Positions 44,550 through 56,790 of a stretch of DNA of 64,000 nucleotides are shown one piece after another. The notes below the pieces were generated by a model that saw only the letters and a program-made list of their open reading frames with translations, was not told where the DNA came from and ran no database searches. The DNA comes from Cordilura impudica. Taxonomy: Eukaryota; Arthropoda; Insecta; Diptera; Scathophagidae. Location of the stretch: the NCBI GenBank assembly GCA_963682025.1, contig OY821517.1, forward strand, positions 110,559,625-110,623,624. The letters run 5' to 3'. Every line of letters starts with the position of its first letter. The first letter of the stretch is position 1. Made by a program: the position numbers and the translations under genes.

Positions 44550-45605
44550 TTGGGAACTATCCGTTTTTTCAATATTTCTCAAATTTGATAGAGAATAAAA
44601 AAAAGTAAATTTCTATATTTGCTATGTTTTCAAAATAAGTTCTTTGATTATTCGTTTACCTGATGCAAAAATTCTCAGCTGCCCTTCCTTGCACCATTTT
44701 TTGCTAGAGGTAAAATTTTGAAAAAATACATGGTTCCAGGAATGTGTTGCATGCATTTTTGCGCAATTTATGACATATAAACCATTCTTATTGGTATTAT
44801 TTCATACGTTATTATTAAGATTCATGATTTTGTTTCTCATTCTGTAATGCTTACCTAAGATCCTCTGTCAAATTCTGCTCCATAAATTCAGGTGCAGGTA
44901 TAGGATTTACAAAAAACAGCACGCATGTATACAGGTAATAAGTACATTACACAACCTATTTCATATACACTAAATCCAAACGGTATCTAACAGGCAATAA
45001 ATTAGACTATATATTTGAAATCAAAATCCCGGGATTAGTCTACGACTGAAAGTTGGCGAGACAAGTAATTTTTAGACACTTCAAACATGAAGTTGAACAA
45101 CTCTAGATTATTTGACCTGTTTAAGAAGTCAACCACAGCAAAAAATTTCGTGGAAGCTGGCTTCGAGGAAGTTAATATTTTATACGTCAATATACAGAGA
45201 AGCGAAAATATAAAAAATAAACTTTCATGATGCATGTCAGTCTAAACTCAAAATGGAGAGATTCAACTCAAACACCAGGACTGGGTTAATAATGATACCA
45301 TCCTGGATACATTGACAGAAAATGAACCCACCACATTAGCCGGACGTGCAAGAGGAAGGCCAAGAAAAGACATGGAGAAATCTACAAATTTTACAGGAAA
45401 GAGGAAACTGGCTGATTCCATCAACGACTTGACCATAGAAAATTTTTCGGAACCGCTATCTATTACATGAAAAAGTAAAGTCGCATATTACAAAAAAGTT
45501 GATTCTGAAAAATTTGGAGAATATGCTTCGAAAACTGCATCACTTTTAGCAGAATTATATCCATAGAAAAAGTCCACCCCGATAGTTCATAAAATATTGT
45601 CACCT
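44550..45605 (+). mobile_element. Internally deleted Transib, close relative of the 10-kb copy
   Basis: Follows the 9.5-10.6 kb sequence: CTCCGTTTTTTC-type leader, GGGATTAGTCTACGACTGAA (45034), then ATG 45090 with LNNSRLFDLFKKSTT, and later GRARGRPRKD and KRKLADS-like blocks with stops. At about 45500 it jumps to FGEYASKTASLLAELYP and PIVHKILSP, matching 11705-11790, so some 1.1 kb including both aspartates is deleted. Neither TIR is present: the left is cut at about 44550 and the right at about 45605. Confidence 0.85.
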
Positions 45606-45750
45606 ATCAAAAAAAAAATAGGCTTTTGTCCGATTCTCAGACCTACCCAATATGCGCACAAAATTTCATGAGAATCCGTCTAGCCGTTTCGGCGAAATTG
45701 TACTACAAACACCGCGACAGAAGAATTTTATATATAAGATATTTGTGTTT
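45606..45750 (+). mobile_element. Probable LINE 3' end fragment
   Basis: CAAAATTTCATGAGAATCCG, TCTAGCCGTTTCGGCG and AATTTTATATATAAGAT resemble the 3' untranslated end common in arthropod RTE-type LINEs. No coding part. Confidence 0.4.
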
Positions 45751-46763
45751 TTTTTTTTTTTTAAGAATTTTAATATAAATATATTTGGATGAAGAAATCA
45801 GTCCACTAATTCACCTGGTATATTTTATTGAAAATCCTGTGGAAATTGCTGGCCCGGCCAATTGCCTTGCCAGCAGTTACATTATTCAAAAAAATTATAA
45901 AAAAGGGGAAAAAAATTTCCCTAACAACGACAACGTAGGCCTATTACTTTTACCCCGGATTGCAATTTCTCAGTCCCTACCATGTCTGTTACGTTATGCT
46001 CTTGGTTTTCCTGATAATTATTATTAAAAAAATCTCAATGGATCTATTTTTCAAAATTTTTTTTGGAATAGCATTAGAAGATACTAATGCAATATAAAGC
46101 TACCACGATGCTATGGTCAAAGAACTACAAAAGTTGGTTATTTAAACACGGCTATCAATCGCCAAGTATAACAGAAATATCAACTCGAAATTTACAGGTA
46201 TCTTGAGAAGAATTGTGTTTACCAATATAGCTAATATCATTAAATTTCCAGCTAAGCAACTTCTAGTCTATTGAAAGAGAATCAATTCTATTGTAGGGCA
46301 AATGTATTAGAAAGTTACAGACATCAGCTTAAATACAAAACACACAATGGCACAGAGTAGTGTAGCGTATGGCATATACAAATGCTTGTAATTTTAAAAT
46401 TTTCTTTGTTTTCGTTAAGGATTTCATTTGGAAATCAAAATATTTGAGTAGGTGAAATGCCTGTTGCTTAAGAAAACATGTTAATATACAATCAAAACAG
46501 TTGATAAATATGCATATATGTGTACATAACCAGATGTTTCAAAATCATTCTGCGTTCAACATACATATAAGCGAATAACAAGAATTGTTTTCATTTTTAT
46601 TTGGAAGGAAATCCTGGGTGAATATTTTTTTTACGAAACCTTTTTCAAGAGAGAAAATTAAATCAGATATAAAAAAATAAAAAAACACAAACATGTGTGC
46701 AGCCTGAAACTATATATAAAACACATGTGCAAATAAACATATATATATATATATATATATATA
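45751..46763. other. Unassigned stretch
   Basis: An 80-codon frame at 45785-46027 includes LLLLPRIAISQSLPCL, vaguely like a Helitron helicase block (PRI.L.PSD.PF), too weak to call. (AT)n at 46738-46762. Confidence 0.35.
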
Positions 46764-47305
46764 TTAGGGTGACAGCCATTTTTTTCGTTTTTCACAAAAA
46801 TTTTGATATTAATAATTGTGCTTCAATTAAACTAATTAATGAGCCATAATCTAGAGTAAATTATCTTTCCAATAAGATAACAAAATCTATTATCGGCTGA
46901 AAAACAGCCAAGTTATATCAAGTTCTTTAAAGATGTGATCTCGATTTTCGTAATCAAGTGGGCTGTGGCGCATTACTTGCCTGGGGAACTTGATATGACT
47001 TGGCTGTTTTTCAACCGCTAATAGATTTTGTTGTTTTATTAGAAAGAGGGTTTACTCTTGATTACGGTTTATTAATTAATTTAATTGAAGCGCAATTATT
47101 AATATCAGAATTTTTGTGAAAAATGATTTTTTTTTTGATAATATTTACTTATAAACGTATATTTGAATTTTAAACTCAATGAGCGTCCAGAAAGCATCCT
47201 CCGATTTCGCTCAAATTAGGCTCACTAAAGGCTTAGATCCAGTGTCACAATAATCCAACCCGCACATCTTGAAATTCCGAAAAAAAAAAATGGGTGTATC
47301 CCTAA
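46764..47305. mobile_element. Foldback MITE, TTAGGG ends, inserted in (AT)n
   Basis: Outer ends TTAGGGTGACAGCCATTTTT and, inverted, TTAGGGATACACCCATTTTT. Inside, arms 46780-46922 and 46987-47131 are inverted copies of about 143 bp with a 64-bp loop, both with GATATTAATAATTG and CTGAAAAACAGCCAAG-type blocks. The flanks are AT repeats. No coding sequence. Confidence 0.85.
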
Positions 47306-48029
47306 TATATATACATTTTTCTTAATAATAATGCTTCTTATTTTAAAGCTTTCAATCTTGCTGGGTTGATTTGAAGGTGAGGTGGGAGTTTTTAAATTAA
47401 TAATGGCACGTAAGATGCCATTATATATTCTTAAAGCTGAGTGTTTAAGCTTTCCAAAACGCTATTAGAAATTGTGATTATCGTAACAAGGAGACTTGTT
47501 ACAGTCATCTAAATATTGCTAAATTTTTAACTAAAGATACGTAATACAGATACTGACGATTTGACAACTTTACCAGATGAATTAGATATCATTATTGCTG
47601 CCACCTACTCTGCGTACTGACAACCATTTTTAAAACTCGCATGGCATAAAAATGCGCTACTTACAGTATTGTTACAAGCAATGTCACCACAGTTTAAAAT
47701 TTAGCAATTTATAGATGGCTGTAAACAGTCTTTTAGTTGCGATAATCACGCTTTGTTAAAGCCCCAGCTTTAACAATATATAATTGTTTCTTACAAAAAA
47801 TTGCCTTAATTATAGGTACATCCCATTATGGTCAAAAAGGAATTTTTCCCATGTTAATTAAATGGGAAACTAAAATAAAAATGGAAACCTCTTAGAGTTG
47901 AGCTGGAACGCCCACCTTTGGTGAGGATTTTTTTATATTAAATAAAAACATTTGAGGAGGTAAGAGCAAAAAAAAATTTGAAATTTTTTTCCAAGCACCA
48001 TAATATGTATGTTTATTTATCCTTTATAG
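47306..48029. other. Unassigned stretch
   Basis: Nothing recognised. Confidence 0.4.
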
Positions 48030-48640
48030 GAGACTACACCACTGCACCGCTCGTCTTGAAATTTTTACAGTAGGTAACTTCCTATCCGGAAGGAAAAATA
48101 GGCTATGTGTTTTTTCACTTTTCAAGTGGGCGTTGCACCTTCCAAAAAAACTGAATTTTTAACATCAAATTTTAATATATAATACCTGGAGTACTATAAG
48201 AGCAAGAGCTATGAAACTATGCACATGTACATACTAAACTCATTTGAAGAGTTGCGGAAAATGGGCGTGACACCCACCATACAAAGTGAATTTTTAATGT
48301 CATATATCTAGAGTACTGTAAAAGAAAAAGTCTTGAGACTTAGTATGGGTTCATAAGTCCTTAACGTTAGTACTCGGAAAAAAATTAGCGGGATCAAACC
48401 AGTGGGCGTGGCACCTTCACAAATGGTAAATATGTAGATGGCCATAGTGTTGAAACTTTCAGTAAGTCAATTGGCTATTAATTTGAGTAGTCGTACCAAA
48501 AATGGACGGCATTCGGTTAGTGGGCGTGGCACCTTCCATACAAAAAAATATTATCTGCAGTACTATAAACCCAACAGTCGTGACACCAGGTATGATTTCA
48601 CGAGTGATGAGTGTGAGAAGTTATGTGAAAAATGGGCATA
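48030..48640 (+). mobile_element. HelA Helitron, first-module fragment
   Basis: Four degenerate ~140-bp units with GTGGGCGT.GCACC followed by AATATCATATAT and AGTACTATAAGAG. Neither Helitron end is present. Confidence 0.65.
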
Positions 48641-48689
48641 ATTGTGAAACATTTCGCATAATTGTAAAAACATTCCCGAAAAAAATATT

Positions 48690-49290
48690 GATTTATACTT
48701 TCTTACAGAAAATTGGTTGAGAAATACTGTAAATATTCCACAAGTGGAATACTATATCATATGATGTGACCGAACAGATCGAAATGGCGAAGGAGTTGCT
48801 ATTCTTGTGAAGAAAAATACAAAAAATTTTAGACCTATATTTGTGAATACAAAACTAATTGGGAGTGTAGGAATATGTATAAATATCCCTGATTTAGAGG
48901 AATATAACTTATTTTCAGTACATTTCCCAGACGGCATGGCAAATTCTGTAACGAAAGTCTTATTAAGAAAAGACATAAGGAAAATTCTAAGAATCGGTAG
49001 CAAAATATTTATATACGGAGATTTGAATAGTAGACATTGAATGCAAGTAACGTTTGGGGAAACATTGTTTCCGAAACAGTGTCTATACTTCAATACACTG
49101 TGTTGTATCCCGCAACACCGACTTATATTTCTACTTCAAGTAAGAAAAACCCTTCAAATATAGATATTGTAACTTCAAATCTCCCTCAGTACGTTACAAA
49201 CCCTATAACAATGAACACGTTAGGATCTGATCATTTATCTGTCTTTTTTGAATTAAACTTATGGATTTCGCGTATGGAACAATAGATTCA
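48690..49290 (+). pseudogene. Jockey-like LINE, AP-endonuclease domain
   Basis: Frames read CDRTDRNGEGVAILVKKN (about 48770-48825), INIPDLEEYNLFSVHFP, IFIYGDLNSRH (about 49007-49040), then, after a frame change, NVWGN and NPSNIDIVTSNLP and LGSDHLSVFFEL (49230-49260). D.R..GGVAI, GDLNS.H..W, P...DI and SDHLPV are the successive APE-domain motifs of jockey-clade LINEs. At least two frame changes occur. The same element continues into the RT domain downstream. Confidence 0.88.
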
Positions 49291-49599
49291 TTATTTCACA
49301 AGGGCGAATTGGGAACATTACAAATCCTCAGTTGATAGGTCAGTCTCCCATTTACCTTGTGAGATGGGGAATATAACAAACAATAACTCAATTGACGCTA
49401 ATGTCGATATTTTGAATAAAAGCATATTAGATGCTGTTGATACTGTGGTTCCGAAGCAATTACCACCCCATATTAGACAATTGATAAGTGTACGAAATTC
49501 CTACCGTCTACAATGGATTAGATACAGGAGTCCGCTATAGCTGGAAATTCGTTGTAAAATTTAAAAATTGACGATAGACCTTGGAATAGCAGAATAATT

Positions 49600-50770
49600 G
49601 GTTTGGATAAAGCATCAAAACCTTTTTGGAATATGTCAAAATGCTTAAGAAAAAATATACCACCCTTAATTGAAAATATAGTGATAAGGATAATGTATCA
49701 ACTCACGTTAAATTTTTTGGAAAACCATCGAGTTTCGAAAGGTTTATGTACTCAAACACCTATCTCAATGGTTAATTGTGTAAGTGAAAGATGCTCTTCA
49801 CTAGAAATTTTTAAGGCTAGGGAAGAATTTGCAGATGTTAGTGAGATTCGAAATATTATAACAGACTTGAAACCAAGGAAGGCATCTTGTTTAGACGTTA
49901 TTAAGAATTTTATGTTAAGGCAATTACCGAAGTCTTCAATTATATATCTGTGCTTTATAATTAACTGTTGTTTAAATCTGCAATATTTTCCGAAAATATG
50001 GATAATGAAAAGGTTGTACCAATACTGAGACCCGATGTACCATCACATTCGGGCAAAAGCTACAGACCAATAAGTTTACTCAGTAGTAAAGTACTGGAAA
50101 AAGTTCTTAAGTCGAGAATTTGTTGGTTTATGGAACGATTTAATGATATTGCAAGGAATCAATTTGGGCTCAGGCCATTTCATAAAGTAAACGGATTTGC
50201 AGCCATATAAATACCGGTTTTGGAAATGGAAACTCCAAAATTCTTATTACTTTGGACATTGCAAAAGCATTTGGTTCCATATGGCATAATGGATTATTGT
50301 ATAAAATGATCCAACTCAAATTTCCATTTTATCTTGTTAAGACCGCCGAATACTTTTTAAAAAATAGATTGTAATGTGGAGGTCTAAATGATAGTTATTT
50401 CGATCCCTTTGAGATCCAAGACTCCGTTCTGGGCCCAGTACTATATACATACATTATTTTGTTCAGATATGCCTCATCTGAATAGATGTGAGTGTGCAGC
50501 ATATGCTGACGACACCTGCAAATTTTTTTCGCACCAGTTTGGTCGAGATATAATGACTGAATTGCAGTGTGCATTGGATTTATTAGTAGCTTATTTCTTA
50601 ACGTGGAAGACAAGGATTAATGAGGAAAAGACTCAAGCTGCATTTTTTACCCGAAAACGTAAATCTTGCATCTATCGTACTTGCCAATTGGAAATTAATG
50701 TGACTCGTGTACCGTGGGCCGATAGTGTTAAATATTTGGCGGTATACTTGAATAGAAAGCTAAATTTTTA
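49600..50770 (+). pseudogene. Jockey-like LINE reverse transcriptase, first part
   Basis: Continues the element above: KPFWNMSKCLRK (49619), IITDLKPRKASCLDVI, KVVPILRP ... SYRPISLLSSKVLEKVL (about 50060-50110), FGLRPFHK, then a decayed motif A region (LLWTLQKHL / TLDIAKAF-like, about 50253-50275). After that come CAAYADDTCKFF (YADD, about 50499-50530), INEEKTQAAFFTRKRK and DSVKYLAVYLNRKLNF. These are RT motifs 1 to 7 of jockey-type LINEs. The frame breaks off at 50770, where a Helitron begins, and resumes at 53177. Confidence 0.9.
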
Positions 50771-53176
50771 TCTATACTAATATTATAAAACATTATAATG
50801 TGTGCTTGTTTGTTTGTTTGTTTGTTTATTTTTTTGTAGGAGGTAATCTCCTTAACTACCCATCTGATACTCCTTGAGTACTATGATAGGTAGAGCTTTG
50901 CAAATTTGTGTGAGGTTACCTATTGTTAATATTAGTAGCTACGCTGGAAGTGGGCGTGGTATCTCCCATACAAGTAATAGTTCAATATTATATATCTCGA
51001 GTAATGTGATAGAGAGAGCTATTCAAATTTTTCTGATGTCACCTATTATTAATGTGAGTAGTCGGATGCAAATGTGTGAGCCCATAAGTTATTCATTTGA
51101 TTAGTTAGACAAAAAATGTGCGTGATAGAAGCAGTGGGCGTGGCACCCCCCACACAAAGTAAATATATGATATCATATAACTGGTGTGCTAAAAAAGGAA
51201 GCTTGACACTTTGCACGAGCCTATCAGATCTTAATATGAGTAGTCGAACAAAAAACTGGCGGGTTCACACCAATGGGCGTGGCACTCCCCATGCATAGTA
51301 AAAATTTAATGTCATATTTCTGGAGTACTGTAAGAGAGAGAGCTTTGTGGCTTTGCGTGAGCCCATAGGTTCTTTGTGTGATTAATGGAAAAAAAATGGG
51401 CGTGATCGGAGCAGTGGGGGTAGCACCGCCCATATGCAAAGTAGATATCTAATATCATATAACTGGTGTACTATAAAAGGGAAAGACTCGACATTTTGCA
51501 TGAGTCCATCAGATGTTACTGTGAGTAGTCCAATAAAAATTGGGCGGGATGGGATTAGTTGGCGTGGCACCTCCTATGTAAAAAATATGAAGCACTACGA
51601 AAGCGACAGTCTTTTGACAAGTTTATTAGTTATCAATGTGATTTGTCGTGGAAAATATATCGCCAAAATCAAAAATCGCCAAGCCCAAAAATCGCAAAAA
51701 ACAAATCGCCCAAAAATCTTCAAAATCAAATCTTCAAAATCAAATCAAAAATGGACAAAATCAAAAATCGCTAAAAAGAAAAATTACAAAATGATATTCT
51801 AAGTTCAAGCCCAATAGTTAAGTGTTGCCAGATCTAATATGGATAATCAATCTTCTTCTCATGGGCAGCTACATGTACCTTGATCCAGAATAGGAAAGCG
51901 GAAAACTCTGATAATTGTTGTACCGAATGAAAAAACAAAAAACATTGTATATCAGCATCAGCAAGCTTTGAAATAAAAATAGTAAGAAAATTATAGTCGG
52001 TCTAGACCGACTATACGATACCCTATACCATGCGTTTAGAAACCCTATCTCTTATGCCCAACTAACTGGACATAGAAAATAAGCAAAAATCAAATTTGGG
52101 ATTGGGATTTTTATTAATTTTTATTAATTTTTTTGGCTGCAGATATGAAAAAGTTCATAACGGATGCAATATACATATGGGGACTAGGTCCAAAAATGGA
52201 CCGATCCTGATCATGTTTGGTAAAGTCTCTTGTATTTTGCAAAAATATATACAAACAACATTTGAGAAGAATCAGTGCAATATTTTTGATTTTAACAGAT
52301 TTAAATGAAGATCGGGAAGCAGCTCTATGTGGGGCCAAAGGGATCATTTTTGGACTACTCATAGATGGATGTAATGAACGCATACAAACCCAATTTGAGT
52401 AAGATCTATATGACAATTTGGTTCTTATGGCGATTTCTTAGGGGTTATTTGCATGGACCGATTCTCACCAATTTCTATAGTGTTCATCCCATGGCCGTTA
52501 AAAGCTTATACACCAAATTTCATCAAAACATGTTCATATTTACGACCTGCAGTTTGATTACAAGGTTTACATGGACACACAGACGGACGGACGGACGGAC
52601 GGACGGACGGACATTGTTAAATCAACTCTGAAAGTGATTCTGATTCGATCGGTATAATTAAAGATGGGTCTAGGTCAAATATTTTTGGTTGTTACAAACA
52701 GCAGCACAAAGTCATTATACCCAAACCACATAGTGGTATAGGATATAAAAATCTATACTAATTCTATACTAACATAATAAAGAGGTAATATTTGTTTGTT
52801 TGTGTGTTTGTTTGTAGGGGGTAATCTCCGTAACTACTCATCTGATCTTCCTGAAATTTTCAGATAGTCTTACGGCGAATATGGCACCTCCCATACAAAG
52901 TAAATTTTTAATATCATATATATATAGTACTATGATAGAGAAATCTTTGCAAATTTGTATCAAGTAATCTATTATTAACGTGAGTAGTCAGACAAAAAAA
53001 TGGGCGGGATAAGACAAATGCGCGTGGTACCCCCACACAAACTTAATATTAAATGTGATATATCTGAATTACTGTATTAGTGAGAGCCTTGGAACTTTTC
53101 GTGAGCCATTTCATAACGATTCGAAGGGGGGGGGGGGGAGGGGAGGGTGTGGCGAAGCACACCAATTTACATCTAG
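50771..53176 (+). mobile_element. Composite Helitron HelA, copy 2, inserted in LINE RT
   Basis: Starts A|TCTATACTAATATTATAAAA at 50771 and ends hairpin GGTGTGGCGAAGCACACC, a 9-nt spacer, CTAG|T at 53176. Removing it joins AAATTTTTA to TTTCCATATAAAG and restores the LINE order KLNF-HIKKQIEKFN. The insertion is therefore precise, between A and T, without TSD. Module 1 is 50771 to about 51979 with 140-bp repeats. Module 2 restarts at 52752/52763. An INE-like element sits between them. A poly(G) run precedes the hairpin. Confidence 0.93.
51980..52746 (-). mobile_element. INE-like family A, copy 6, nested in HelA
   Basis: 3' end CTTACT and palindrome GTCGGTCTAGACCGAC at the left, 5' TATATCCTATACCACTATG at the right. 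(GGAC)n at 52582-52611. The corresponding empty site is at 55537-55556 in HelA copy 3 (GAAATAAAAAAATCTATAC). Confidence 0.9.
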
Positions 53177-53640
53177 TTTCCATATAAAGAAACAAATAGA
53201 AAAATTTAACATTGCAAGAAACATGTTATACCCTCTTATAAAATGTGGATCTCCATTAAGTATTACTAACCAAATCATTGTAGCATAGGTCATATTTCAG
53301 TTTATTATCCTACATGCAAGCCCAGTCTACGGTGCTTGCGCTATGTTGCATGTCAAGAAATTGAAAATTTTTCAAAATAAGCTGCTCAAATTATGTTAAA
53401 TCTGCCATGGCACTTCTCCACCAAATATCTGCACAACAATAACAATATTAATATAATAGCTGATAGAATATACTCTACCATAGAGCGGTTTAAATTGTTC
53501 TGCACATTATCACCTATTTCACTTATTTCCAGCTTGTATGATTGAACATCTTTGTTCGGTTTAGATACATTAGCTAGGTTATAGTATTTGGGCTGTAACT
53601 TGATGTTGTATTTCACGTAATCCTCAAAATCAATTTTGTG
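53177..53640 (+). pseudogene. Jockey-like LINE reverse transcriptase, C-terminal part
   Basis: Right-hand continuation of the RT split by the Helitron. The frame begins HIKKQIEKFNIARNMLYPLI, then GSPLSITNQIIV, a stop, VIFQFIILHASPVYGACAML, HVKKLKIFQNKLLKL. This matches the thumb/C-terminal region of jockey RTs (I..K......LYPL..R.S.L....K.......I.P...Y..P.W...A..H...L...QNK.L). After about 53400 only weak similarity remains. Confidence 0.85.
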
Positions 53641-54000
53641 TCTGTAAATAATAATTATTCTAGTACATTTTTCTATAAAATTTTTGGAATATAATTCTTA
53701 TAATATTTATGTTTTTTGTTTACTTTTAAAGCTAGAAGTATGCTAACTTCAGAATCGTAAAACTATGTTTTGTTGACCTGCTCTTTTTTTTAATAGTCTT
53801 TTGAACGGGAGCTGGTGTCTTTTATACTAAGTCAGTGGTTTCAGATAATGAATTTTTCCTCTGAAATAAACTTTTGTTCTTAAATATATATGTTCTTTTC
53901 AATAACTAATAAATACTATCGATGAAAAGTTAATAAACAACTAAAACTCTGTAAATTGTGTGACAACATTATGTTAAGCAAATACTTTTAATAAAATAAT
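53641..54000. other. AT-rich stretch
   Basis: Nothing recognised. Confidence 0.4.
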
Positions 54001-54004
54001 AAAA

Positions 54005-54205
54005 AAACATTTCCCCCCATCCAATCAATCTGAAAATTGGTCCACATACTTGTTGTCACCAAATATTAACTTAAAGATAGTTACTGATAGTCGCGCACAG
54101 TCATGGAGTGATTTAAACATCATTTCCCCTTATCCAATCAATCTGAAGCTTCGTCCATAGACTTGTTTTACCAAAGATTAATTTTAAGATAGTCACGTTG
54201 TAGCG
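54005..54205 (+). repeat. Two ~105-bp tandem units (CATTTCCCC.ATCCAATCAATCTG)
   Basis: Units at about 54009 and 54118 share CCAATCAATCTGAA, GTCCA.A.ACTTGTT and TTTAAGATAGT.AC. Related to 44340-44540. Confidence 0.75.
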
Positions 54206-54423
54206 TAACACGACTTTCGTAGTGTGCTGTATAATACCCACACTGCATAGCGTACAATATTTGCAAATGCAAAAATAACAAATATCAATATTGTTGACCA
54301 CTGCATTTGCAAAACATTGTATGACTGCGTATATTGTTATTGTATGTTGTTGTTACGCTGGCACACTTATGTTTATGCTGACCCAAGTGCAGGTAACACA
54401 TTGTTGTTAATATAGGTTGAAAA

Positions 54424-56019
54424 TCTATACTAATATAATAAAGAGGTAATGTGTATTTGTTTGTTTGTTTGTTTGTTTGTAGGAGGTAATCTCCGTAACT
54501 GCGCATCTGATCTTCCTGAAATTTTCACAGAGTCTTACTGCGGATATCGGAAGTGCTATAGGCTATAATTTTTTAAATCGTTTTGGTGGGCGTGGCACCT
54601 CCCACACAAAGTATATTTTTAATATCATATACATATATTGAGTACTATGATAGCGAGAGCTTTGCAAATTTGTGTGAGGTCACCTATTGTTAATAATAGT
54701 AGCTACGCCGGAAATGGGCGGGATCGGATAAGTGGGCGTGGCACCTCCCATACAAGTAATTGTTCAATATTATATATCTCGAGTAATGTGATAGAGAGAG
54801 CTTTTCAAAGTTTCCTGATGTCACCTATTATTAATGAGAGTATGCGGATGCAAAATGGGCAGTATCGGACCAATAGGCGTGGCACCTGTCATACAAAGTA
54901 AATATAAACTGCCATATACCTGGAGTACTGTAAAAGTGAGAGTCTTGGGGCTTTGTGTGAGCCCATAAGTTATTCATTTGATTAGTTAGACAAAAAATGG
55001 GCGTGATCGGAGCAGTGGGCGTAGCACCGCCCATGCAAAGTAGATATCCAATATCATATAACTGGTGTATTATAAAAGGGAAAGACTCGACATTTTGCAT
55101 GAGTCCATCAGATATTAATGTGAGCAGTCCAATAAAAATTGGGCGGGATGGGATTAGTGGGCGTGGCACCTCCTAAGTAAAATATATAAGGCACTACGAA
55201 AGCGACAGCATTTTGACAAGTTCATTAGTTATCAATGTGATTTGTCGTGGAAAATATATCGCCAAAATCAAAAATCGCCAAAAATCGCCAAAAAAAAAAC
55301 AAAAATCTTCAAAATCAAAAATGGGCAAAATCAAAAATCGCTAAAAAGAAAAATTGCCAAATGATATTCTACGTTCAAGGCCAATAGTTATGTGTTGCCA
55401 GATCTAATATGGATAATCCATCTTCTTCTCATGGGCAGCTATATGTACCTTGCTCCAGGGTAAGAACGCCGAAAAATCTGATTTGTTGTACCGAATGAAA
55501 AAACAAAAAACATTGTATATCAGCATCAGCAAGCATTGAAATAAAAAAATCTATACGAATATTCTATACTAACATAATAAATAGGTAATATTTGTTTGTT
55601 TGTTTGTAGGAGATAATCTCCGTAACTACTCATCTGATCTTCCTGAAATTTTCGCATAGTCTTACTGCGGATATAGGAGTGCTACAGGCTTTAATTTTTT
55701 AAATGTTTTTAGTGGGCGTGGCACCTCCCATACAAAGTAAATTTTTAATATCATATATATTAAGTACTACGATAGAGAGAGCTTTGCAAATTTGTCTCAG
55801 GTCATCTATTACTAACGTGAGTAGTCAGACAAAAAAATGGGCGGGATTAGACAAATGCGCGTGGTACCTCCACACAAACTTAATATTAAATGTGATATAT
55901 CTAAATTACTGTATTAGTGAGAGCCTTGGGACTTTGCGTGAGCAATTTCATAACGATTCGGTAGGGGGGGGGGGGGGGGGAGAGGGTGGGTGTAGCGAAG
56001 CACACCGGGTTACATCTAG
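54424..56019 (+). mobile_element. Composite Helitron HelA, copy 3
   Basis: A|TCTATACTAATATAATAAAG at 54424 to hairpin GGTGTAGCGAAGCACACC, 9 nt, CTAG|T at 56019. It is 1,596 bp, the same length as copy 1. Module 1 runs to about 55548 with eight or so GTGGGCGTGGCACC units and the AAAATCGCC block. Module 2 starts at 55550/55563 with a doubled TCTATAC and its own GGTAATATTTGTTTG leader. A run of about 16 G is at 55966-55980. No coding capacity is seen. Confidence 0.9.
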
Positions 56020-56310
56020 TATGTGTATAAAGAAGAACATTTTATAATCAATCAATCATTAATAATTTAGCATTAAAAGACTCAGCTTCTAGATAGAGCT
56101 GAAGTACTAAATAAAAATAAATAATATCTTATAAAAACTATCTTGTTTGTTATATAGCGATCCTACCAGGATCGCGCATGGTCACGGAGATATTCAAAAC
56201 TCATATGCATAAGAAAAGAGAGTTTTAATAAAAACTTTGTTATTATGGGTTAGATTATTAACTCATTTATTTTATAAAAAAAAAATAAAAAAAATATCAT
56301 ATAATTATAG
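56020..56310. other. AT-rich stretch
   Basis: Nothing recognised. Confidence 0.4.
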
Positions 56311-56319
56311 AATTGAAAG

Positions 56320-56790
56320 GTACTTTTTTAAAAGGTCACTTTTAAATCAAATTACGTAAAAAAAGGAATTTAGAAACAAAAACCGTTAAGAAAGTGTAAT
56401 TTTTAAGAAAAAATAATTTAAAAAAAATATTTTTTTAAAAAGGTTAAAAAAAAAATTTTTTTTTAATTTAAGGTACTTTTTTAAAAGCACACTTTTTTTA
56501 AAAAAGGGTGCTCGTTTAAAAAAATTCTTTTTTAATAACGGTGTTTTTTTTATAAATTTTGCTATATTAAAGAAGGTGCTTTTATTTAAAAATATTTTAT
56601 TTTAAAATAAGATAGTTTTCAAAAATAGGGTATTTGAAAATAAGGTAACATCTTTTTTAAAAGGGTGCTTTAAAAAATCTTGTTTCAAATATGGAAAGTG
56701 TTGAAGAAAAAATACATTTTAAAGAATACGTATTTTTTTAGAATATGTGCTTTTGGATAAAAGGTACCTTTTAAGGTAAGGCAATTTTCA
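56320..56790 (+). repeat. Degenerate AAGGTACTTTTTTAAAA minisatellite
   Basis: Short AT-rich units related to the 24-kb array. Confidence 0.75.

Noticed and set aside
45785..46027. 80-codon ORF with LLLLPRIAISQSLPCL, considered as Helitron helicase
   Set aside because: Only one weak block matches and the neighbouring motifs are absent.
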